A DNA stretch of 64,000 nucleotides, from NCBI RefSeq assembly GCF_000702265.1, contig NZ_KL370880.1:741149-805148 (forward strand), given 5' to 3'. Positions within the stretch are counted from its first letter, which is position 1. Every line of letters starts with the position of its first letter. The notes below the pieces were generated by a model. The model saw only the letters and a program-made list of their open reading frames with translations. It had not been told where the DNA came from and made no database searches. Positions 7,201-14,700 of the stretch are shown here, in pieces. A program made the translations under genes and the position numbers. This DNA comes from Butyrivibrio sp. NC2002 (GTDB lineage: Bacteria; Bacillota; Clostridia; Lachnospirales; Lachnospiraceae).

Positions 7201-9826
7201 TGGAGCTAATAAATCTGAATACTGGACCTATGAAGATATAATACGTGATTCAGCGCAGGTTATAACAGAGGATCAGTTAACTGTTATCGAGAACAACTTA
7301 AGGAGTGCGCTGACAGCTGTAAATTACGCAGGTACTATCAGAGTTGAGAAGGGTGAACAGATCACAGTAAATGGCAGCAATGGAGTAAACAAAAGCGGCT
7401 ATAAAGGGTTTAAAGTGTACTTCTACGGAGATCTGAACAGCAATGTGAAGTTTTCATACTACTCATACGGTTACAGAGGCGATGGAAGCGAGGATATCAA
7501 ATTTTACAATAATGCAATTGTATATGGCAAAGAGATTGGCGATAGCATAGAGTTTGATAAGCTTAAGATAGAAAAAAAGGACGGCAATCGCGTAACCGGA
7601 GCGTCACAATACGAGTATTACGATGATGCACTTTTTAACGAGGGAATTCTTACCTGGATAATCAAATTTACAATCCCGCTCAATACCAGATATGACAAGC
7701 TGGTTGTTACAGATACTCTTCCTGAAAATGTCACACTGATTGAGAATGGCTATGTGACAAAAAGTGGTATTACCATTAATGGTTTGGAACTGGGACAGGA
7801 TGAAAGCTTCCAGGATACCAATTATGTAAGACCGCTTGAAGAAAACACTCTTGCTAACTATGAGGGAAAACTTGAAAAGGATGGCAGAAATATTAGAGTG
7901 TCTTTCAACCCTCAGAAACTTAAGGGTGAGATGACCGCTTCGTCAGTAGATATGTATCTCAGAGTCAGAGCAAAGATAAATGGTGACTTTGATTTCGCAA
8001 CACTCAAAAAAGGTGTGTTTACTAACACGGTTAAAGCAGGCACCGAGGATAATGACGAAATAGTATCGGATTTACAGACTCAGACAATTACCAAAACAGA
8101 ATCTTTCATAACGAAGAGTGCTATTACAGGTATCGAAGGCACCAGAAACACTGTTGAGTATAGTCTTGATATTAACCCCAATGCATCGGATCTTTTGCCA
8201 AACGGAGACACACTTACACTGACAGACAATCTTGTAGCTCAGTGTGCTGCGGAATCAGCTGCTACTCTTTTGAATGACTCCATAAAGGTATATCAGATTA
8301 TAACTGATGAGCAGGGAAATCAAAGGGAAGAAGAGCTTGATTCAACAAAATACAGTTATGAGACAACGACAAATTCAGCATATACGGATTACTGGAGGCA
8401 TTATTCAAATACCGGCACTATAGTATTTAAGATACCTGACAAGATGCATCTGAAGGTTAAGTATAGATATACCTTTACTTTTACAGGAGCTTCCAATGAC
8501 GGAATCTGGCCTGAAATTGAAATTAGCAATACTGCAACTCTGGAGGGGGTTTCAGTGTCCGGAAACAATGATCAGGAAGATACAAAATTCGTCATCGATA
8601 AAGCAGGCGTAAATGCAGATGTCAAAGGAATAAATGTATTTAAAAAAGATAAGGATACAGGAGCTGCCCTTGCAAATGCTGTATTTAAACTCTATAAGTG
8701 GAATGGCACTACCTGGGAGGAAGTAAAAGAATATACTTCAGCAGCTGATGGCCTAATGGCTATATCGGATATTGTATTTAACAATGCCTACAAGCTTGTT
8801 GAAATCACGCCTCCGGCAGGATACCTAAAGAGTGATAAGGAGCTGCTGTTCTACATAAGTGCAAGCGATGAGAAGAAATTCCCATTGAACATACCGAAAG
8901 ATTTTCAGGCGCTTGGCGGAATGATTTGTACTCAGGGACAGGAAATTCCTTTTGTAAATGAAAGCAAAAAGACCAGTATCACAATAAACAAGAACTGGGT
9001 AGATGCTGATGCTGCTACAAAGCCAAACAGTATTTCGGTAAAGCTTGCAAGAAGGTATGTAGTTAACGCAGATGCGCCCACAGGAACCTATTACACGGTG
9101 CATGTTGATCACAGAAGCGGGAATAATGGCAATATAACGGATTATACCGGATTCCCCTCTGTAAAAGCGGGATCAACTCTGAAATTCACTATATATGGAA
9201 TAAATCTCAGTACACATGGACATTTACCGACAGTCACAGTAAATGGAAATGTAATGGATGTTTCATCATTGTTTGATACCAGTGGTGAGCAGTTTGTGGA
9301 AATCAGCATTCCTGTTGATAAAGACCTGAATGTTACGGTTAGAGACAACACTCAGATGGATGGATGGGATGAACTTCATCCCAGTATCTCTTCAGATAGA
9401 CTTAGAAGGACAGGCAGCAGCGCATCTGTGGTGGATGATACGGATTTCCATGAGACCATTACAATAACTCCTAAGGCAGATGGAACCTGGTCGTGGGATT
9501 CCGGAAATTTACTGGACAGATATCGTGATGTGGAAATAAAGAAGGAGAATGGAGAAAAAGTAACAAAGAAGTGCGAGTACCTCTATTACATCACTGAAGT
9601 CAATTCCGTTTACTACACCGCAGAATATTCTGAGAATAATACCCCCGGAATAAACAGCGGAGAGTTAACAATAACCAATACCCGTAATGATATTCAGCCA
9701 TACTCACTTCCTTCAACAGGCGGATCGGGAAGACTTCCGTTTACAATAGGCGGAACGGTTCTTGTGACTTTGGCACTAATAGGAGAGGAGTATATCAGGC
9801 GGAAACGAAAAAAGGAAAATCAATAA
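4220..9826 (+). CDS. Giant LPXTG-anchored adhesin / pilus tip-type protein (1868 aa)
   Basis: The chosen ATG at 4220 follows GAGG; the longer open frame starts inside the riboswitch terminator and is not used. An N-terminal hydrophobic segment (about residues 20-40) is followed by a very acidic Glu/Asp/Ser-rich stretch to about residue 190. Then come an IPESVDLAKYV domain shared with the protein at 11701, many beta-rich repeats of the isopeptide/DUF11-like kind, a SpaA/Cna-B domain (about 1470-1565, GINVFKKDKDTG to ITPPAGY) and a second Cna-B-like domain with insertions. The end is the sorting signal LPSTG, a hydrophobic helix and RRKRKK. Sortase should attach it to the wall or to a pilus. 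It forms a single-gene unit under its own c-di-GMP riboswitch. Confidence 0.85.
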   Translation: MARNSGKEKIQEYLNKHNFTKRWLAVMLIVTMLVTGVTLYAMNRDASAVTEEGADELGMIFENDDLEMAGLNSDGGEEETVEDTEETSDSEDEYTEEAYEDEESSDDTYEEEEYTEETSEENYEDNSDESNEDASEEEAGTEDSDDAAEDSSEEAEEGTSDDSENAEGSEDSEESFDEELNEETLAGALEDELMQDVVLTVSYVDGEGELIVDEAGEALADEKKIDLMDSMVFEDDARSIDGYNFKEVIYEYYDEDKEETEKIAIEKITVMIYTASDEQGYKYYEVVPKDDPETEEDESEDVMEIKLDTNLTFVYEKVEEEVSEEEEQTDKTVEIPESVDLAKYVTKTVIERQTPDGEWEEITEDQIMPGDSLRITIKYELPEEASASDDIYYELPSKFGTVESTEKSIDGADGTVEVSEDNKVKVQYSDEHKQGIKEKIQSDDSTEENSDDNAGNGKKSNDSAGIANRFFRAIFINPFAKGGLVSSFFNQFVIVAHAEEGNTGNTSSGEFTTYTSVPGMQITGLSVTKNPQPGWLDNAFTYSGGTPISSGADVGNGDTLLFTMSYKLGAGTLSSGEVPKYNLADHEIDVENDIKGYIYNKSNVYVGTFFIDSKTDIVTFDFEEEFAKLNDTQSIEGEFFFAAKANLNENENEKPIHYDFGGPATFDIRIVRVYNYDLGIEKKGNATLDANTKTINYSIKLTTNQGSGDEINLEDVLTVFNDYSGNNGQNDELTNKIDVAEAIKEIIVMKGENSSVSVQPTFSGNKFSMSLKGLKKGESYTITYKLVVPDDIVNNGSALKIHNKANAKYGKDQEVSMECDTTYVGTFPDIYKKGSADKSRRTVTWTIKLNTRGRNLKGFTLSDKKMNSSIHYVPYEGNVTVTSVVGGNGVTPSLTQGSTISLKDGYKFEVDDYSTYTFTYSYVYTNDDISWGSGIFNKALILNVDKQGNEYQGWVGISDNSYADKKNDGYEWDNDNWVKLKWNVSLLAPIYNNDGANKSEYWTYEDIIRDSAQVITEDQLTVIENNLRSALTAVNYAGTIRVEKGEQITVNGSNGVNKSGYKGFKVYFYGDLNSNVKFSYYSYGYRGDGSEDIKFYNNAIVYGKEIGDSIEFDKLKIEKKDGNRVTGASQYEYYDDALFNEGILTWIIKFTIPLNTRYDKLVVTDTLPENVTLIENGYVTKSGITINGLELGQDESFQDTNYVRPLEENTLANYEGKLEKDGRNIRVSFNPQKLKGEMTASSVDMYLRVRAKINGDFDFATLKKGVFTNTVKAGTEDNDEIVSDLQTQTITKTESFITKSAITGIEGTRNTVEYSLDINPNASDLLPNGDTLTLTDNLVAQCAAESAATLLNDSIKVYQIITDEQGNQREEELDSTKYSYETTTNSAYTDYWRHYSNTGTIVFKIPDKMHLKVKYRYTFTFTGASNDGIWPEIEISNTATLEGVSVSGNNDQEDTKFVIDKAGVNADVKGINVFKKDKDTGAALANAVFKLYKWNGTTWEEVKEYTSAADGLMAISDIVFNNAYKLVEITPPAGYLKSDKELLFYISASDEKKFPLNIPKDFQALGGMICTQGQEIPFVNESKKTSITINKNWVDADAATKPNSISVKLARRYVVNADAPTGTYYTVHVDHRSGNNGNITDYTGFPSVKAGSTLKFTIYGINLSTHGHLPTVTVNGNVMDVSSLFDTSGEQFVEISIPVDKDLNVTVRDNTQMDGWDELHPSISSDRLRRTGSSASVVDDTDFHETITITPKADGTWSWDSGNLLDRYRDVEIKKENGEKVTKKCEYLYYITEVNSVYYTAEYSENNTPGINSGELTITNTRNDIQPYSLPSTGGSGRLPFTIGGTVLVTLALIGEEYIRRKRKKENQ

Positions 9827-9857
9827 ACGATTACTGAAAAAGTGCATATATAGTTAT

Positions 9858-9908
9858 CCCCTTGGAAACACTTGAATAATCGTTTCCGAGGGGGTATGAA
9901 ATTTTTTT
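9858..9908 (+). terminator. Terminator after the first adhesin gene
   Basis: CCCCTTGGAAAC pairs with GTTTCCGAGGGG around a 12-base loop (one T-G pair). The T run begins only about eight bases after the stem, so efficiency may be modest. Confidence 0.65.
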
Positions 9909-9927
9909 ATATTTTTCCCCAAAACTA

Positions 9928-9956
9928 TTGATTTTTAGTTTCAAAACATCTATGAT
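9928..9956 (+). promoter_or_regulatory. Promoter upstream of c-di-GMP riboswitch 2
   Basis: TTGATT and TATGAT are 17 bases apart, in the same position relative to the aptamer as the promoter at 3945-3973. Confidence 0.55.
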
Positions 9957-9999
9957 AAAAATCGCTGAAAAAAGTTTATGATAATCAAAAGTGAAGAAA

Positions 10000-10080
10000 T
10001 TCAGGGCAAAGCTATCGCAAGGTAGTGACGCAAAGCTAAAGGGTCTGTTCGCGGGGAATAGACAGCCAGTTGCTGGTGCG
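10000..10080 (+). promoter_or_regulatory. Cyclic di-GMP-I (GEMM-I) riboswitch 2
   Basis: It has the same aptamer core as riboswitch 1 (identical from TTCAGGGCAAAGC through AAAGGGTCTGT) and a diverged second hairpin (TCGCGGGGAATAGACAGCC). It stands at the head of the pilus operon and is followed by its own terminator. Confidence 0.93.
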
Positions 10081-10126
10081 CTTTGAAATAATGTGTATGC
10101 GCATCATATTTATTTTTGTGTGCGTG

Positions 10127-10158
10127 CCTTGTTTGGTATTCAAACGGGGTTTTTTTTT
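10127..10158 (+). terminator. Expression-platform terminator of riboswitch 2
   Basis: CCTTGTTTG pairs with CAAACGGGG (two T-G pairs), followed by nine T. TGCCTTG just at the left arm can also pair with CAGGGCA of the aptamer (10002-10008) with one wobble, as in riboswitch 1. Nothing else is seen from here to the next start at 10245. Confidence 0.88.
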
Positions 10159-10244
10159 ACGAAAAAACAAATATTAAGGCACTGTTTAAGAATAGTAAGA
10201 GGGGCTATTTGTAAGCAATCATGCGGGGATGAATAAGGAGATTC

Positions 10245-10781
10245 ATGGCACAGAAGGAACTGAGAAAATTAAACCGAAAAGAACTTCTTCAGATGATGGT
10301 TGAGTATTCGGAAGAGACGGAGGCTGCTAAAGAGCGTGTAGTTCAAATGCAGGAGCAGTTTGATAAAGAGAGAGACCAGCTCCTTGAGCAGATGGCAGAG
10401 GAAAGAGCCAATCTTCTTGCCAAATTCGATGAAGAAAAGGCAGAGATGAGAGCCAAATTCAATGCTCAGAGAAATGAGTATGAGGCGAAGTGTAACGGCG
10501 ATATTGCCGGGCTCAAAGCAAGACAGGAAAAAGAAATAACCGGCATCAAGGCCAGGTACGAGAGAGAAATCAAAGAATTAAACGAAGAACATGAAAAAGA
10601 GTTCTCCGGATTTAGGGCAAGGCTCGAGAGGGAAAAAGAAGAAATCCGCAGGGAAGTGGATGATAAGCTTGCCAAGATCGAGAATTCAGGTTCTCTTGCA
10701 GAGGCTCTGCTTGCAATAAACGGTGTTTTTGACGGCGCAAAAAAAGCGGCGGAGCAGTTCGAAAATATAAAAAAGAAGTAA
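10245..10781 (+). CDS. Coiled-coil protein of unknown function, first gene of the pilus operon
   Basis: The 178-residue product is highly charged and almost entirely heptad-like helix (EELRKLNRKELLQMM at the start, then long Glu/Lys/Arg/Gln runs to about residue 150). There is no signal peptide or membrane segment, so it is probably cytosolic. The N-terminal block resembles small proteins seen beside signal peptidase and pilus genes in related bacteria, but I cannot name a family. AAGGAG lies shortly before the ATG. It is the first gene after riboswitch 2 and is probably co-transcribed with the signal peptidase downstream. Confidence 0.75.
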   Translation: MAQKELRKLNRKELLQMMVEYSEETEAAKERVVQMQEQFDKERDQLLEQMAEERANLLAKFDEEKAEMRAKFNAQRNEYEAKCNGDIAGLKARQEKEITGIKARYEREIKELNEEHEKEFSGFRARLEREKEEIRREVDDKLAKIENSGSLAEALLAINGVFDGAKKAAEQFENIKKK

Positions 10782-10782
10782 A

Positions 10783-10908
10783 GCATAATATTCAGTCATA
10801 ATGTTTCACGCATAATTTCAGACATATGTTTAATGCATAATTTCAGTCATAATTTCTAAGCATAATTTCAGGCACAATTTTCAAAGCATAATTTCAGTCA
10901 TAATTTTT
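10783..10908 (+). repeat. Degenerate tandem repeat, about five 25-27-base units
   Basis: Five units begin with GCATAAT(A)TTCAG and continue with a CATAAT-like half. The AT-rich array fills the gap between the coiled-coil gene and the signal peptidase gene. The spacing of 25-27 bases and imperfect units exclude a CRISPR. Function is unknown. Confidence 0.8.
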
Positions 10909-10942
10909 GGTTTCATATATATCTTTTTTATAGGAAATAACC

Positions 10943-11602
10943 ATGGATTTTGAAGAGAAGAACAATCAGATAACTGATGAGGATCCAAAGGATAGTGCAC
11001 ATACAGAAGAAAGAACACTTGGTTACAAACCTACTTTGGAAGAACTAAAAGCTGAATTAAAGCATGAGTACAGAAAGCATGATTACACAAGGACACTCAG
11101 AAATACGATAGTCGTGATCATAGTAGTAGCTGCATTGTCTGTGCTTATTTCAAGCTTTTTCATAACGGTGCTTAAGGTGACCGGAGACAGCATGACTCCA
11201 ACACTTGAGACAGGGCAATTGGTTATAGCTTATAACTACAGCACCTTTGAACCGGGAGAACTGATTGCTTTCTACTACAACAATAAGGTTCTGGTTAAGA
11301 GAGTTGTAGGAAGTCCCGGAGACTGGGTAAATATCGATGATGCCGGCCGTGTTTTTGTTAACGGTGAGGAGCTTGATGAACCCTATGTTTCAGATCCCAG
11401 TAAGTACGCGACGGGAGTCGGTGAGGGAGACAAGATAGAATTTCCTTATCAGGTGCCTGAGAACAGATATTTTGTACTTGGCGATCACAGAACGGAATCA
11501 ATTGATTCTCGTTCAAGCACAGTAGGATGTGTAACCGCTGAACAGCTTATCGGACAGGTAGTATTCAGAATTTATCCGTTTGGTGTATTCGGAAAATTGT
11601 GA
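10943..11602 (+). CDS. lepB: Signal peptidase I (S26 family)
   Basis: This type I leader peptidase cuts signal peptides from secreted proteins on the outer membrane face. It has 219 residues: a charged cytosolic N-terminus, one transmembrane helix (about 53-78), then the catalytic domain. Ser83 lies in GDSMTPTL and the general-base Lys119 in VLVKRVVGSPGD. The C-terminal boxes VFVNGEEL and YFVLGDHRTESIDSR are also clear. Its place between the riboswitch and the adhesin/pilin genes suggests a peptidase dedicated to pilus subunits, as in other sortase pilus clusters. That link is an inference. Confidence 0.93.
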   Translation: MDFEEKNNQITDEDPKDSAHTEERTLGYKPTLEELKAELKHEYRKHDYTRTLRNTIVVIIVVAALSVLISSFFITVLKVTGDSMTPTLETGQLVIAYNYSTFEPGELIAFYYNNKVLVKRVVGSPGDWVNIDDAGRVFVNGEELDEPYVSDPSKYATGVGEGDKIEFPYQVPENRYFVLGDHRTESIDSRSSTVGCVTAEQLIGQVVFRIYPFGVFGKL

Positions 11603-11700
11603 TTTCAGATAAGACAAAGTAAGAAAAAGATTAAGAAGAATAATTTAGAAGAGTAGTGTGTAACTGTTATGTTTAAAAGATTTATGGGTGGTATGAAGTA

Positions 11701-14700
11701 ATGTGGGGTAAAAACAATATTAAAGCTGACAAATACTTGAGAAGGCATGATACCAGAAAGAAATGGTTGTCCGTAATGTTATGTGTGGCACTTCTCACAG
11801 GAACATTATCAATGTACATTCTCAATAAGCCTGCAACAGCTATGACTGAGGAGGGCGCCGAGAGTATTGGTGTAGTCATGGATAAAGCTAACGCAGGTGG
11901 TGAAGATACAAAAACTGATACCGGCTCAAGCTTTTGGGAGCCTATCCCGGAGGAAGAGTTACCGGCATCAAATACTGAAGCTGATAGCAGCGAGAATGCA
12001 GATGCTGAGAATACTGACAATGCCGGCGAAGCATCAGATAATGAAGATGCCACAGCAGCTGATAGCTCAGAGGCAGCTTCAGATGCAGCAGCTACAGAGG
12101 GTAGCGAAAGCGCAGATGCAACTACAACAAGCGAAGATGCAGCAGCTGCAGAGGGCAGTGAAAGCGCCGATGCAACTACAACAAGCGAAGATGCTGCAGC
12201 TGCAGGTGACACATCAGAGACAGCATCTGAGGATGCCGCAGTTGCTACATCTGACGAGACACAGAGCGCTGCATCTGATTCCGCAGACACTTCAGATAGT
12301 AAGGTAAAAGAATCAGAAGATGCTTCCGATATCACCGATGAAATTCCTGAGTCTGTGGACCTTGCAGAGTATGTTACTGAGACTATCATCGAGAGACTTA
12401 ATGAAGATGGTGAGTGGGAAGTAATAACTGAAGAAGATATCAAAGATGGTGATCATCTTAGAGTTACTCTTAATTATGTAATGCCTAAAGAAGTAGCTGC
12501 CAGTGAGGATATCCATTTCGAACTTCCTGAACAGTATGGAAAAACAATTGCCAGTGAATCAGATCTTGAGGATGGCAATGGTAATTATGAAGTAACAGAT
12601 GATAATCAGATTAAGATTCAGTATAGCGACGACTTCAAAAGGGAAGTAATTGAAGGCGAAGGAGCTGATGCAAATAGTGAAGAAGATGACAATAGTGCAT
12701 TCAATGCCATGTCATCATTCTCCGTAGCAGGGGTGCTAAACTATTTTTTTCAGATTGGCCGTTTAGATGGAATTTTGAATAGATTCGTCATTACGGCACA
12801 TGCAGAAGGGGAGAGTGTTGTAAGAGGTTCTGTAACTTCTGAATCTGTAGTCGGTGATCCCGGAATGTATATTGAGGATGTTTCTATAGCTAAGAATCCC
12901 AGTGAAGTATGGAAGGATAATAAAAAGACATATTCCGGCGGAACCAAAATTCAAAGTGGTGAGCAGGTTGATAATGGAGATCTGCTCTTGTTCACACTTT
13001 CATACAGACTAAATCCCGGTACTATCAGTAAAGATAATACCGTGGTGTACTATAACCTGGCTGATTATGAGATCACTCCATATATCGGAATGGGCGGTGA
13101 TATTTTAAATAATAATGGTGAGATAATTGGTTCATTTGACGTAGCAGAAGACGGTATGGTTACATTTAACTTTAGACCTAATTTTGCTGAGAAAAACAAT
13201 GAGCAGGCAGTTCTTGGTAAGTTTTATTTTGTGGCGCAGGCAACATCAGATAAGACTCATGGCGAGGATGTAAAAAAATATCAATTTGACAATCTGGAGC
13301 CGTTTATTATCAGAATTAATAATGATAATAAGTCTAACCTTTCAATACAAAAGAAAGCTACACCCAAAACACCCGATGAAGATTCTATTCATTATGAGAT
13401 TGAACTTTCTTCTGATAAAGGAACAGGTGGCAAGGAAATCATTTTAAATGATGTCATCAAGGTCCTTGATGAAAATAGAAATGATTCAAGTATTACAAAT
13501 AATATTACTCTCGTAAGCCAGCTACAAGATAAAGGTATTAGTGTAAAGCTTTACAAAGATTATAGTGGTAATTATGAGGCTGTTAATTATGGCTTTACAG
13601 GAACTGGTAATAATGGATGGAACATGACACTTCCCGCGCTGGAAGCAGGTTGGAAGTATGTTATTGAATATGATTTTAAGGTTCCTTCAGATGTTATTAG
13701 GTCAGAAAAAAAGGTAATAGTTCGTAACGAGGCAAAATCTCATTATAACGATAGTAATGAAAAAGAGGCTAGTACCGAAAATGAGTATGGTACGAATCCT
13801 ATACCGGATATACAAAAGACCGGTGTGGTAAATCCAGATGGAACTAGATCTGTTGTATGGACTGTTGTACTGAATAGTAATAATAGGAATTTGAAGGGAT
13901 ATAAGATAAGTGACACATACTTATCATCAGATGGGAGCCCTAATAATAATAGTACAATATGGCAAGTTGTAGAGGTAAGGCCAAGCAGTTTAACACCCAC
14001 AACGACTCAAACCCTACAGGTTGGCGAAAAACGGACGCCTGGCAATAAAAGCTGGTTTGCAAAAGATGATTATAGTTGTTATGTGTTTACATATACTCAA
14101 AAATATACTACAGATGACCTGTATTATGGTGCTTTAAAGAATACTGCCCAAATAAGCCGTGATCCGGGAGAGGAAAATTCATCTACTGCTGAAGTTTATG
14201 TAAATGAAAAGTTTTTAGATAAAGTTGCTGGTGGTCTTAGTGGCAATGATGATGGAGTGGTAAAGGCTACATGGAATATTAATTTGTATGCAACGGATAG
14301 AAAGCCTATCAAAACTGATGAATCTGATATAGAATGGTTTATTATTCCGAGAACACGTAATTATTGGGCAATTCATGAAGAGTTAGGAGATAATCAGGTC
14401 TTTACTAATGACGATATAAAAGCAATAAAAAACACTATAAAAGACAATTTCCGTTGGAGAGAAGAAAAGTATACTACATATAGAATAGAGAAAGGGACTT
14501 TAGTTACATTACCCGACGGAACACAAGGATATCGTTCGCTTACTATCAAAATATATAGTAATCTTACTCAGAATAAGACACTAACCTTCACTAGCACAGG
14601 CTATGTAGGGGATGGCACTAAAGAAGCTACCTTCAAGAATACAGCTTGGGTTTATGATCGGAGCTTTAAAGGAGAAGCTGAGCAGAAATATAGTCTTCCA

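Noticed and set aside
10783-10908. CRISPR array
   Set aside because: Units are degenerate, only 25-27 bases in total length, with no unique spacers and no cas genes nearby.
11682-12443. 253-aa Ser/Ala/Val-rich minus-strand frame over the adhesin stalk
   Set aside because: It mirrors the low-complexity repeat codons of the real gene and has no start signal or family.
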